Assembly (NCBI GenBank): GCA_022824265.1
Contig: JAJEAG010000036.1
Location: 62,001 to 126,000, forward strand
Direction of reading: 5' to 3'
DNA from: Candidatus Poribacteria bacterium
GTDB lineage: Bacteria; Poribacteria; WGA-4E; WGA-3G
DNA: 64,000 nucleotides
Shown: piece by piece, positions 36,903 to 46,043 of the stretch
Layout of the letters: every line of letters starts with the position of its first letter
Numbering within the stretch: the first letter of the stretch is position 1
Position numbers and translations under genes: made by a program
Notes under the pieces: model-generated
Told to the model about the DNA's origin: nothing
What the model saw: only the letters and a program-made list of their open reading frames with translations
Database searches by the model: none

Positions 36903-38327
36903 TCACAATGTGTGTGCTGATAAGTCATTTGCAATGGTTAACCGTCTTTGCCTTGTAAACGTTCGAGGTCGGGTGTATCCTTCACCAGTCGGTCCAGCGA
37001 TAGTCATTGCTAAAAAGCCTTCACCCTCCAGTCCACAACATGCATAGGAAGGTGCATTGACAACAACGACAGAACAATTCATTGCTTTGTTGTATTGTGT
37101 GATGCGCGCTGTGTTATTAGTGTGGATCATTGCAGTGTGTCCACGACCACCATCTGCTGCGAGCGCGCCTTTTAATGCTTCGTTAAAATCGCGCACACGA
37201 ACCACAGGCAAAATCGGCATAAGGTACTCGTTGATAATGAATCCGTGATCCGCTGGAACTTCCACGACAACGGCAACCGTTTGGGCAGGTGCTGTAATAC
37301 CTGCTGCTTCAAGGATGGTCTTTGCGTCTTTACCGATATATTCTTTGTTTGATTCTCCGTTTTCAGTAACCACTGCTTCAAGTGCCTCGCGTTGACTCGC
37401 ATCGAGCAGGTGTCCACCGTTTTTCGTCAATTCACGTATCGTTTCATTTGCGACAGATTCAACAACAAAAAGTGCTTTTTCTCCGATACAAAGTAAGTTA
37501 TTGTCAAAACTTGTCCCCGCAATCACATGTCTCGCGGCATTTGGAATATCAGCAGTTTCATCAATAATAGCAGGTGGGTTGCCAGGTCCAGCAGCAATCG
37601 CCTTTTTACCACTTGTCAATGCAGCTCTCACCACACTCGCTCCACCAGTTGCAACGACCATTGCAATGTCGGAGTGATCCATAATCTGTTTTGCTGTCCG
37701 TAACGTTGCATTAGCAACAGAGGTGAGTAAATTCGCAGGTCCGCCAGCCTTCACAATCGCATCGTTGATGACATGCATCGTCTCTTCTGTGCATTCACTT
37801 GCATTTGGATGCGGACTAAACACGACAGCGTTACCCGCGGCGATCATGATAATCGCGTGGTTAATAACTGTGGAAGTCGGATTAGTGGTGGGAGTAATCG
37901 AATTAATAATACCGAAGGGAACATATTCAATCAAAAGCGTGCCATCGTCTCCAGACATAGACTCCGACATCAAGTCTTCCATCCCGGGTGACAGATTAAC
38001 CGCACCTTCATTTTTCATGACCTTATGTTCCGCGTTACCCATCTTTGTATCTTGGACAGCAAGGTCTGCGAGTCGTTTTGCGTTTTCAAGAGAAACTTGT
38101 TTTATTGCCTCAATAAGTTCACGTCGTTTGGCAAACCCGAGTTTGATAAGTGCTTCTTGTGCTGTTTTTGCTGCACTTATAGCCTCCTCAACAGTCGCAA
38201 AAACACCTGACCGAGAAGAACTCGCCCCAACCGTTACGGGTTGGGTTGAACCCGCTCCCTCTTTCTGTAAACTTGTTAAGACCTGCGAAACAATCTGTTC
38301 AATCTGTTTCTCATCAATTTGTGCCAT
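36903..38327 (-). CDS. CoA-acylating aldehyde dehydrogenase (EutE/PduP type), microcompartment enzyme
   Basis: The 474-residue protein converts an aldehyde (acetaldehyde or propionaldehyde class) plus CoA and NAD+ to acyl-CoA. The catalytic Cys lies in FDNNLLCIGEKALFVVE (about residue 279), and VVATGGASVVRAA and the AIAAGPGNPPAIIDE segment match EutE/PduP. An N-terminal amphipathic helix (DEKQIEQIVSQVLTSLQKEG) followed by a flexible linker is the typical encapsulation peptide that docks such enzymes into bacterial microcompartments. The shell gene lies 237 bases upstream on the same strand. TGGAGGGCTGA precedes the start. Confidence 0.93.
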   Translation of the reverse strand: MAQIDEKQIEQIVSQVLTSLQKEGAGSTQPVTVGASSSRSGVFATVEEAISAAKTAQEALIKLGFAKRRELIEAIKQVSLENAKRLADLAVQDTKMGNAEHKVMKNEGAVNLSPGMEDLMSESMSGDDGTLLIEYVPFGIINSITPTTNPTSTVINHAIIMIAAGNAVVFSPHPNASECTEETMHVINDAIVKAGGPANLLTSVANATLRTAKQIMDHSDIAMVVATGGASVVRAALTSGKKAIAAGPGNPPAIIDETADIPNAARHVIAGTSFDNNLLCIGEKALFVVESVANETIRELTKNGGHLLDASQREALEAVVTENGESNKEYIGKDAKTILEAAGITAPAQTVAVVVEVPADHGFIINEYLMPILPVVRVRDFNEALKGALAADGGRGHTAMIHTNNTARITQYNKAMNCSVVVVNAPSYACCGLEGEGFLAMTIAGPTGEGYTRPRTFTRQRRLTIANDLSAHTL

Positions 38328-38564
38328 TCAGCCCTCCAATACCTCATATAGATGCAGCGATTAGCAATCGCAATATACACCGATCGTGCGAATAATCCAA
38401 GCATCGCCATAGCCTATTGTGGATTCAGCGATTTCTGAGTGTTGATGGTACGTTTAGCAATCTTTGTAGCAAGTAAATAAAAATGCTCAGATAACATTAG
38501 ATTGCTTTCACGTTCCCGTTAGCGCGATGCATATATCGCGCCGTGTCCAACACAAACAATGGAT

Positions 38565-38870
38565 TTACGCATCCGAATCGTCATCGGCACCGGCAGCTTT
38601 TCCACCGAGAATGGATTCAACATCCGAATGTGGACGTGGAATGACGTGTACTGATACCAATTCACCAACTGCTTTTGCAGCTTCAGCACCGGCATCTGTA
38701 GCAGCCTGCACTGCCCCGACATCCCCGCGGACCATGACGGTTACAAAACCTCCGCCTACCTGTTCTTTTCCAATCAACTTGACGTTTGCGGCTTTAACCA
38801 TCGTGTCGGCGGCTTCAACAGCACCGATCAATCCACGTGTTTCAACCATTCCTAATGCTTCATTGCTCAT
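38565..38870 (-). CDS. BMC-domain microcompartment shell protein (EutM/PduA-like)
   Basis: This 101-residue single-BMC-domain protein forms hexameric shell tiles. It has the EutM/PduA pattern from the start: [40 protein letters not shown], the [16 protein letters not shown] helix and [16 protein letters not shown] short acidic tail (GADDDSDA) follows. A strong AAGGAGCAAATAAT precedes ATG 38870. Only this shell gene and the aldehyde dehydrogenase are present here, so pentamer and other shell genes must lie elsewhere if a closed compartment forms. Confidence 0.95.
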   Translation of the reverse strand: MSNEALGMVETRGLIGAVEAADTMVKAANVKLIGKEQVGGGFVTVMVRGDVGAVQAATDAGAEAAKAVGELVSVHVIPRPHSDVESILGGKAAGADDDSDA

Positions 38871-39105
38871 ATTATTTGCTCCTTATCTGACTAAAAAATA
38901 GAATGCAAGGGACTGCTTATGTTTTATCTAACAGATAGACGCAGTACCTCTAATTGATAAATTGTGCACGTTTAAATAATACTATAAATGCGTAATTTTA
39001 GCAAATCAAATTTTTGGTTTGGAATGAATATCTGGGTATTCTTAACTTGCCTAATCAATAAAATGATTTCTGTTTAAAACACGAATTTACTCAGGAGTTT
39101 CAGAA

Positions 39106-39597
39106 TTAGATAACCCATTTTTCTCTTTTTATCAAGTCTACAACTTTGATACATTCAACTTTAAAGTGCATGCAAACATCAGGTATTTTTGGTCTTTTTA
39201 CACTACCTGCAAGATTTTCCTCGGTTACGACAGTACAATTTTCCGTGATTAATGCGTAAGCAACGCACCAAGGGTCTGCTCCTGATTTTCCAGACCGACT
39301 GTCTACAAGACGTGGGAATACTGCTAATATTTCACGGACTTTTTCTTGAACTTGTATATTAACTCCCTCATGAAGATATTGTTTGAATTGATTCTTATTA
39401 CACCAATGTTTTATTTCAGGATCTCTCATAACTTCTTCAAAAACAACCTGTGACATTTTCAACCTATGGCTTCGAATCAGTTCTTCAATCTTTTTCCATA
39501 GAGTAGGGAAGAATTCTATTGGATAGCGTTCATGAAATGCAGCGATAATCGAACTGGTATCAATGCTATAGATTTTAACTTCAAACAGTGTATTCAT
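39106..39597 (-). CDS. DUF4411/PIN-like protein (putative toxin)
   Basis: A 163-residue protein of the DUF4411 type, a PIN-like nuclease fold. It has an N-terminal acidic strand (IYSIDTSSIIAAF), a second acidic site (SQVVFEEVMRDPEI) and a third (SGADPWCVAYALITENCTVVTEE), the D/E-E-D spacing expected for PIN metal binding. Its ATG overlaps the stop of the upstream XRE-ImmA gene (ATGA), the usual arrangement of this predicted toxin-antitoxin pair. The RNase activity is inferred from the fold. Confidence 0.82.
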   Translation of the reverse strand: MNTLFEVKIYSIDTSSIIAAFHERYPIEFFPTLWKKIEELIRSHRLKMSQVVFEEVMRDPEIKHWCNKNQFKQYLHEGVNIQVQEKVREILAVFPRLVDSRSGKSGADPWCVAYALITENCTVVTEENLAGSVKRPKIPDVCMHFKVECIKVVDLIKREKWVI

Positions 39598-40766
39598 GCT
39601 AAAATTGCACTTTCAATTTTAGAAAGATGTTTTGTATTACAATTGGAAAAAACAGAGGTTAAATCAGCGAGTGTAATTTTGTCCTCATAATATGCACTGA
39701 AAGCTGTGCGGGCAAAAAACTCACCAGAAGAATTAAGTAACCGAGTATGATAATGTGGAAAGCCTTTCGGTTTTTGATTGGTTTCGTTATACTTATTATG
39801 TTGTTCGATTCTAAACGTTTGATACTTTCGTTTTGTGATCTTTTTGAGTGTTAACAACCGTCGCATGATAACTTCAGTACTCACTCGAAAGTATTGACTT
39901 GCTTCAGTTATTAACTTCGAACTGAACGGACGATCTACTATCGTTAGTAGTTCTTTTTCAGGTACTAATACTTCTGCTGCGACTTGATTGCAGAAGACTT
40001 CCACCGGATCTACATTTTGAAAACTGACATCCTCGTAGTTCATATTTTGAATGATACTTTCTCCAAGGGCAATATGTACTAACTCGTGAATAATCGTAAA
40101 AATCCGTCCGTTAGGACTGTCCTGAGAATTTAAAACAATAACAGGAAAAGGGTGTTGTGCTATGCAAAATCCGCGAAAAGTATTCAGTTCAACAGAAAGG
40201 TGTGTGTTAGCAGAAGTTTGACAGACCAGAATACCTTTTGACTCGACAGTCCTTTTCCAAAACTTTAATATTCTATAGCGATCCTTGGTTTGTGGAAGTT
40301 CTTTAACGTTGATATTTAGAAATTTCCTTATTTTTTCCGCAGCGCGTATAGGTGTCTCATTACGATTGACCTTTAATGTCACTTCAGGAAAAGGCATCTC
40401 TAATAATTCATAAAAGTCGATCAATATCTCACGTCTATCAAAAACTTCAAGGACATTTGCTTTTAATCTATAGGCCTGCTCATTATCAGGAACAGCGGAT
40501 TGCGATAATACCCGATAATCAGTAAGTGGATGAAAGTCGGTAGGTGGTTTCGGTAAGTAGAAAATAGAAACATGAGTCCTATAGATATTTGCAATCTTTT
40601 TTAATTGCGCAAAGGTGGGTTGATCTTCACCTTTTTCCCAAGTCTCAAGTCGTTCCGGGTCTATTTTCAATTTTTCTGCTGCCAAGTCAATATCTAATTT
40701 AATTCGTCTTTCCCGCGTCCACTTTAGGACTTCTGGTGTGATGAGTGCTTTTACAGATTTAGCCAT
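39594..40766 (-). CDS. XRE helix-turn-helix / ImmA-IrrE fusion regulator (putative antitoxin)
   Basis: The start chosen is ATG 40766 (MAKSVKALITPEVLKW), giving 390 residues; an ATG 15 bases upstream has no ribosome site. An N-terminal XRE helix-turn-helix (about residues 10-65, LDIDLAAEKLKIDPERLETWEKGEDQPTFAQL) is fused to a zinc peptidase domain. HELVH in IFTIIHELVHIALGES (about residue 225) and the downstream FCNQVAAEVLVPEKELL helix complete the site. Such COG2856-type proteins act as the regulator/antitoxin of DUF4411 partners. A DNA-binding, self-repressing role is inferred. Confidence 0.87.
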   Translation of the reverse strand: MAKSVKALITPEVLKWTRERRIKLDIDLAAEKLKIDPERLETWEKGEDQPTFAQLKKIANIYRTHVSIFYLPKPPTDFHPLTDYRVLSQSAVPDNEQAYRLKANVLEVFDRREILIDFYELLEMPFPEVTLKVNRNETPIRAAEKIRKFLNINVKELPQTKDRYRILKFWKRTVESKGILVCQTSANTHLSVELNTFRGFCIAQHPFPVIVLNSQDSPNGRIFTIIHELVHIALGESIIQNMNYEDVSFQNVDPVEVFCNQVAAEVLVPEKELLTIVDRPFSSKLITEASQYFRVSTEVIMRRLLTLKKITKRKYQTFRIEQHNKYNETNQKPKGFPHYHTRLLNSSGEFFARTAFSAYYEDKITLADLTSVFSNCNTKHLSKIESAILA

Positions 40767-40986
40767 GATATGTATTCCCATGAATTAAACGCGCGTAGTA
40801 AAACTTTTTATCCTTACATTCACAAATAGAAAAAGTCTATTAACACAGACTGCTTTTTAGCGAATAAAGTATATCACAATAGAGGTCAACTGTCAAGATT
40901 CGAGTTCCTTATGATGTATCAATTTCCCTTGAAAAATCAGAAAAATATGGTATCATAGCAAGAAATCAACATACCATAGGAAGAAT

Positions 40987-41397
40987 ATGATAAAACAAAT
41001 CGAAATAACTTTACCAGCATACCCACGCGGGTTTCATCTTATCACAGATGAAATCACAAAATCTCTCGGAGAACTACCGGAAACAGGTATTCTACATCTC
41101 TTTATCAAGCACACCTCAGCAGGTATTACCATCAACGAAAATGACGATCCGACGGTGCGTGAAGACTTTGCGAATAGTTTTGACCGTCTCGTGAAGGAAC
41201 GAGAACCTTTCTACAAACACACGATAGAAGGCGATGACGATATGCCTGCACATATCAAAGCGTCGCTTGTTGGCTTTGCCGTGTCCATCCCGATTACGAA
41301 CCACAATCTGAATTTAGGTGTGTGGCAAGGAATCTACTTGTGCGAATTTCGTAATCGGGGTGGAAGACGTAACCTAACAGCGACGCTTTATTCGTAG
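40987..41397 (+). CDS. YjbQ family protein (UPF0047)
   Basis: A 136-residue YjbQ-fold protein that matches the family end to end. ITDEITKSL, LHLFIKHTSAGITINENDDPTVREDF, the DDDMPAHIKASLVG segment and GVWQGIYLCEFRNRGGRRNLTATL carry the conserved His/Asp/Arg residues. Some members have weak thiamine-phosphate synthase activity, but the physiological role is unsettled. AGGAAGAAT precedes ATG 40987. It appears to be a single-gene unit. Confidence 0.93.
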   Translation: MIKQIEITLPAYPRGFHLITDEITKSLGELPETGILHLFIKHTSAGITINENDDPTVREDFANSFDRLVKEREPFYKHTIEGDDDMPAHIKASLVGFAVSIPITNHNLNLGVWQGIYLCEFRNRGGRRNLTATLYS

Positions 41398-41432
41398 TTC
41401 AGTTTTCAAATGGGATATTGTGGTTTGTAAAA

Positions 41433-41810
41433 GTGCGGTGCAGTTATAAAACCGCACCATAAGCGTCAATTTAGTGATTCTTGTCCGTTTGAATTGCTTG
41501 TTGTCTGAACCAGGATTTTCAGGATTTCAGGATTTTCAGGATAAGAGATTGTATGCCGATGTTCCTTTGCAAAAGGTAGTCCTTCATCCTGGACAACGGA
41601 ATATATACCCACTAACTCCCAATCTGGGTTCAGATAACAGATATGTCAAAGGTTGCTTTGCTCGCTTCGGTTTACAGGACTGTATGTGAGGATGCGGGCG
41701 AGGAGACCTCGCCCCTACGGAATGTCCGAGGCGCAATGAATTGCGCGACTACAAACGCATCTCGTCCTTAAATTGACGCTTATGGGTGCAGTTATAAAAC
41801 CGCACCTACC
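41433..41810. repeat. Composite repeat flanked by inverted REP-like hairpins
   Basis: GTGCGGT...ACCGCAC (41433-41457) followed by CATAAGCGTCAATTTAG opens the region. AAATTGACGCTTATGG followed by a TGCAGTTATAAAACCGCACC half-hairpin closes it (41770-41810). Inside are a CAGGATTTT tandem run (41511-41542) and copy B of the ~135-bp repeat (41643-41783). An apparent 71-codon frame inside (41474-41689) is made of repeat sequence and is not a gene. Confidence 0.65.
41643..41783 (-). repeat. Dispersed ~135-bp repeat, copy B
   Basis: The reverse complement aligns with 14153-14290. This copy contains internal palindromes (GGGCGAGG-AGA-CCTCGCCC; GCGCAATGAATTGCGC) that copy A has partly lost. A shorter related fragment (GAATTGCGCGACTACGAAC) lies at 43331-43350. 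Confidence 0.65.
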
Positions 41811-41826
41811 AGTGATTGTCTTGTAG

Positions 41827-43173
41827 TTATATCCACGACGATTTCAGTTCATGCACTTTCAACGAGGCGAGGGTAGCTGAACCACCTTCGGCATAGATCC
41901 CGATATCTGCGTTTGCCAATTCTGGCACGAAATAGGATGTCATTGAGAGTGCTCCTGCGTTGCCGAATGCCTCAATAGAGATGCGATCAACTAAAATCTG
42001 TAATTGGATTTTTCCATCTTGTGGAGTAAGAGGTCCACTCCTTTCAAGGAAGGACAACTGCTTTTCAGCCACATCGTAACGGACATCTTGACCACGAATA
42101 TTGAAGCCAACAGCGGTAGCATCGTTGAGTTCAATTTCTGCACGGATATCAAATAGTTCACCTGTTAATCCTGCAAGTAGGTTTTCTTCAGGATTAAGCG
42201 TTACGTTGCTCCAAGCGTGCGTATAATCGTGGATATTTGCTATTTCAGCAACCGGTTCACGATACAGTCGGATGCCTTCATCTGTCGTCCGAAGTGTCAA
42301 CACACAAGGGAAACTCATCTGCTGATTAAAGGGCATCTCAGGAGGGTTACTACCATTCATCCACGCAATTTGAATACGACGACCGTCGGATTCCGGCACA
42401 TCACTCCATGTTTGTGCAGCATAGAAGTTTTTACCGTAGTCTGCACGTTGTGATTCGCCATCTTGAATGAAGTTAGTGCCATCAAAGTCACCGACATAAT
42501 ATTTGCCGCCAGCACCCCAAAACACCCATTTGGTATTCTCTGGGTCGCCATCAATGGGAAGTTCAAAGAGATCTGGACATTCCCCATCTGGTATCTTAAT
42601 ATCAGAGAGTCGTTCCCACTCCTTTAGGTTTGTTGAACTGAAAAAGGTAAAATCATTTCCGTCAAGAAAAAGTGTCATCACCCATTTTTGTGTAGGTTCG
42701 TGCCATATCACCTTGGGGTCACGGTTGCTCGCAACAATATGTTCTATGACTGGATTACCTTCGTATTTTGTCCAACTCCGTCCACGGTCATTGCTGTATG
42801 CGATGCTCTGTGTAAACGGCACCTTCTCAGGTGCGTGGCTACCGGCAGAAGTATAGAAAACCACGAGGACAGCCTCGTCACTTGTCTGGAAACCTGCGGT
42901 ATTGTTCCAGTCCACGACCCCAGAACCGGAGAAAATAGTTCCGAGTTCATCTGGATGAATTGCATGCGGCAGTTGTTTCCAGTGAACAAGGTCAGGACTG
43001 ACAGCATGTCCCCAAGTCATATTACCCCAGTTGATGCCGAAAGGATTGTGTTGAAAGAAGAGATGGTATTCTCCTTTGTAATATATTAGTCCATTTGGGT
43101 CGTTTGTCCAGTTGGTTTTTGGTGTGAAGTGATACTGCGGACGATATGTTTCCTTGTAAGCAGTTTGAATCAT
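41827..43173 (-). CDS. Glycoside hydrolase family 32 (beta-fructosidase/levanase type)
   Basis: The 448-residue GH32 enzyme has all three catalytic signatures: NWTNDPNGL with nucleophile Asp25, RDPK with the transition-state Asp (about residue 150) and the ECPDLFELP Glu acid/base (about 200). A five-bladed propeller is followed by the C-terminal beta-sandwich (from about 320). It hydrolyses terminal fructose from sucrose, inulin or levan. There is no signal peptide, so the enzyme is probably cytoplasmic and acts on imported oligosaccharide. GGAAGGAATAGATT precedes ATG 43173. No fructose transporter is adjacent. Confidence 0.93.
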   Translation of the reverse strand: MIQTAYKETYRPQYHFTPKTNWTNDPNGLIYYKGEYHLFFQHNPFGINWGNMTWGHAVSPDLVHWKQLPHAIHPDELGTIFSGSGVVDWNNTAGFQTSDEAVLVVFYTSAGSHAPEKVPFTQSIAYSNDRGRSWTKYEGNPVIEHIVASNRDPKVIWHEPTQKWVMTLFLDGNDFTFFSSTNLKEWERLSDIKIPDGECPDLFELPIDGDPENTKWVFWGAGGKYYVGDFDGTNFIQDGESQRADYGKNFYAAQTWSDVPESDGRRIQIAWMNGSNPPEMPFNQQMSFPCVLTLRTTDEGIRLYREPVAEIANIHDYTHAWSNVTLNPEENLLAGLTGELFDIRAEIELNDATAVGFNIRGQDVRYDVAEKQLSFLERSGPLTPQDGKIQLQILVDRISIEAFGNAGALSMTSYFVPELANADIGIYAEGGSATLASLKVHELKSSWI

Positions 43174-43564
43174 AATCTATTCCTTCCGTTTTGAAGATTG
43201 CAGAGTGAAAGTGCGATTTCCTCTATATTTGTTATGGATTATACTATTTATAAACATCTATTTTGTCAAGTTGCATTCTTATACCAATTCTATAAATGAT
43301 TTTCCATTTGGATTGAAATGTAAGATGCGTAATGAATTGCGCGACTACGAACCGGATATCTCTTAAAGGGATGTTATATTGTAGAAATGGTATAACATAA
43401 ATGTGTTAACCCTTTACCTATGATGTGCAAACACCTTCAATACGGGCGGGGAAACCTCATTCGTACGATCGGAATGGGTTGAATACGGACGGGAAACCCC
43501 ACTCTACGAGTTATGTACAATGTTTGTGTTTTTGTCGTAAATACATCGGTTTTTGCTCCTTCTA

Positions 43565-43608
43565 AAAACGTACACAAAAAGGCTGTTTTTCGTTTCTGTG
43601 TACGTTTT
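43565..43608. repeat. Perfect 12-bp inverted repeat with 20-base loop
   Basis: AAAACGTACACA (43565-43576) and TGTGTACGTTTT (43597-43608) are exact complements. The plus strand then runs G/T-rich, with further GTACG words at 43650-43690. It could be a transcription terminator, a small RNA or a mobile-element end. Nothing decides between these. Confidence 0.55.
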
Positions 43609-43906
43609 GAAATTTGGGGTTATGCCAGTCTGGAACTGGGTTTATAGGTGTGTACGATACTTTTTGAAATTTTCTGTTTGGTACGTTTTTATTTGCTTGG
43701 TTATGGTCGGTTTTTTGTCTGGATATTTCTGTGGATTTTGTTGATATTATGGGTTGTGGGCGTGTTTTGTTTTTCATAGTGATAGTATTATAACTGATGT
43801 CGGATGGGAATGGAAGGGTTTGGGAAGTTTGAAACAATATGTTTCATGTATGTTTCAGGAATGTTACGGAATTACTTCCATTTACATGACCTTCAGAATA
43901 CATAAT

Positions 43907-44030
43907 TTAACGTGAGTTCGGGAAAACGAATTTTGGCGTGCTGTGCGGTTAGGAAACCGCACCTACCGTTGTTATTAAGGTAATATTTGGGAAAGAGCAT
44001 ATCATTTTTCTTATACCGAACTCACGTTAA
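43907..44030. mobile_element. MITE-like element with 15-bp terminal inverted repeats and an internal REP hairpin
   Basis: TTAACGTGAGTTCGG (43907-43921) and CCGAACTCACGTTAA (44016-44030) are perfect inverted copies 124 bp end to end. A GTGCGGTT-AGGA-AACCGCAC hairpin (43943-43962) followed by CTACCG sits inside. No coding capacity. The termini differ from anything I can see near the window's transposase, so mobilisation would need an IS elsewhere. Confidence 0.7.
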
Positions 44031-44087
44031 TTTACGTATGATTAGCCAACAAAGATGCATTTTAATTTCTCCATATTAAAAAATTAG

Positions 44088-44114
44088 GCAACCGTTTTGC
44101 CTGTTACCCGCGTC
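44088..44114 (+). promoter_or_regulatory. Putative ECF-type promoter of the selenoprotein-sigma-WD40 unit
   Basis: GCAACCG (44088-44094) and CGCGTC (44109-44114, followed by ACTATA), 14 bases apart. It belongs to a motif set seen upstream of five sigma-propeller genes. It lies 122 bases before the selenoprotein start. Confidence 0.68.
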
Positions 44115-44236
44115 ACTATATATCAATTTGCTGAAGTTTGGGTAATTTCTGTCAGACTATTTTGGTTTCATCTATCCAAACTATAACAAAACACTCTAAA
44201 ATATAGCCAAAATATAAAACCAATAAGGAGATAAAA

Positions 44237-45889
44237 ATGAAAATATTATACACAAGTTTGCTCATTCTGATGGTAATAAGTGGACAATTGTATGCTGAAG
44301 ATCATTCGGCAGCAAACAACAAAATAACACTAAAACTTGACGATTCTTTGGAGGTGTCAGTTAAAGGTAATATTGCGCCGATAGGGGGTGTCGTGTCTAA
44401 TAACTTTAAAGATTGGGATTCCTTGACAAATTTACGGGTTGCAGAACCCAAAAAGAAGTATCCCGCATCGGTTTTCGAATCTTTTCTGCCTAACAAACCC
44501 GTTTCCATTGGTGAACTTTGGATAGTAAATCAGACAGGTGTACTCACCCTACTAAAGCAGCTGCATCCGAATCCAAGTCTGTTTTTACACATCAATGCAG
44601 GTGATTCTCTCGGTTTATGGGCATGTCTGCGGGCATACAATGATAAATACGCAGACATCGTGTTTCGTATCCATGCCGAATTTGTTCTAAAAGATGGTTG
44701 GTTCACGCCTTCACAGTTTACCGGTCATCTTGTTATTGACAGAATTCATGAGAAAGTTGCTTTTTTTGAGATGTATGTACCTGAAGGAACGGTTAACTTT
44801 GATGTTAATAGAAAATATCATGGTAAGCGAATAGCAGGAGCGGGTTATTGCTCACAAATGGAACTCAGAACAGGAGCGAAAGATTTCTTGAAAGACATTA
44901 AGTTTTCAGAATTCATAACACAAAAAGCAGCTGAACGTGCTTTGATTCTACGTTTCTACAGATCGCAGCAAATTAATTGGGTGCCTCCTGAACAAGTATT
45001 GGAAATGTCAAAAGCACAGCAGAAACCGATTCACGCTATCTCAATAGATGGACCGCTGATTGATGAGTCGTGCTGAGGAAGTGGCAAAAGCCTGAGGACA
45101 GGTGTCCTCTCCGATGAAAAAAATATCCAATTCTTGAATGAGAACTTCATCAATACGTGGATATCAAATGTTGAATTAGAACGCACACCGAGTAAGAAAC
45201 AATTAATTGCTCTCAGACGGCAACAGGGATTCAAACCTTTTGATAAAATGCACCCGTTGTCACAAGCGATCATGAAAGGGTGGAAGGAAGGTTCACCAGC
45301 AGATACTTTGGTATTCTCTCCTGAACTTGAACTGTTAGGTAGGTTACCTGTAAATGAACGCAGTGCTCCGTATAACGGTGCCAAAGGTTACCTTTTATTC
45401 CTCAAGAATGCTATAGATAGAAAAATGCCCGGATTGAATGAGGATATCCTGGAACCTACCAAAACCGATTGGAATACGCTCGTTGAATCTGGTGCTATTG
45501 TAGATAGCGGATTAAACGTTGTTCTCACTAACGGGAAGTCGGAACAAGAGGTACTCAGCATTTTTCGTACCCAAGACTATACTATCATCGAAATTGATGT
45601 GACTACTTATAAAGACGGTGGCATGTTATCTATTGAGATATGGGTTGGAGATGCTGAATTAGCGGGTTCGTTTGATCTGTTTGCTTCCACTGTGGAACTT
45701 GTCCCTGAAAACGTCCTTGCATCTGCAAAGGATATTCTACCCGATGAAAGGGAAACAATCATCTATCGTTTTGAGAAGGGACGCGTCTTTAGGTTAGGAG
45801 CAATTGGAAATTCCGGTGAGAAGGTGAAAATCAACGGATTTCTCGCTAATATCTCTGTTAAACCTACGCCAGAAACAAAGGATGAGTAG
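44237..45889 (+). CDS. Putative secreted selenoprotein with Cys-Sec pair (TGA-interrupted frame)
   Basis: An ORF starts at ATG 44237 (AAGGAGATAAAA) with a signal peptide (to about residue 20). It runs 279 codons to TGA (45074-45076) and continues open in the same frame to 45889, 550 residues if TGA is read as selenocysteine (position 280). The context is IDESC-U-GSGKSLR, an adjacent Cys-Sec like a redox centre, and the following residues (LSDEKNIQFLNENFINTW) look thioredoxin-like. A perfect hairpin lies 18-33 bases past the TGA. The downstream part has no in-frame ATG until 45248 and no ribosome site. Residues about 425-550 match the C-terminal module of the next protein. A nonsense mutation is the alternative. 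Confidence 0.75.
45074..45109 (+). promoter_or_regulatory. Putative bacterial SECIS element
   Basis: TGA (45074-45076) is followed by GAGGAC (45094-45099), loop AGGT and GTCCTC (45104-45109). The apical loop begins 23 bases after the TGA and has G at its second position, as bacterial SECIS elements that bind SelB typically do. Confidence 0.65.
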
Positions 45890-46043
45890 TTTGTAGTTGG
45901 TGGTGTGGAGCGAACCTCTATATACATCAATTTAAGGAAATGTATCAGTTTTATAATTTCTGATGGAGCAAAGTAGATCTATCACCCATTACGAACTATT
46001 AATTGAGATGATATAACAATAACGATACTTTTTGAGGTATCAC

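Larger units (their letters stand above)
43174..44236. other. 1-kb intergenic region with repeats and an ECF-type promoter
   Basis: No supported gene. In order it holds a fragment of the dispersed repeat near 43318-43350, two similar AATACGG-GGGGAAACC units (43439-43500), a 12-bp inverted repeat (43565-43608), a ~140-base G/T-rich stretch (43609-43750), a 124-bp MITE-like element (43907-44030) and a promoter-like motif (44088-44114). Confidence 0.6.

Noticed and set aside
41474-41689. 71-codon frame downstream of yjbQ
   Set aside because: Lies wholly in dispersed repeat DNA (CAGGATTTT run and copy B of the ~135-bp repeat).
43553-43744. 63-codon hydrophobic frame in the G/T-rich stretch
   Set aside because: No ribosome site; hydrophobic residues follow from T-rich codons, and the frame includes the 12-bp inverted repeat.
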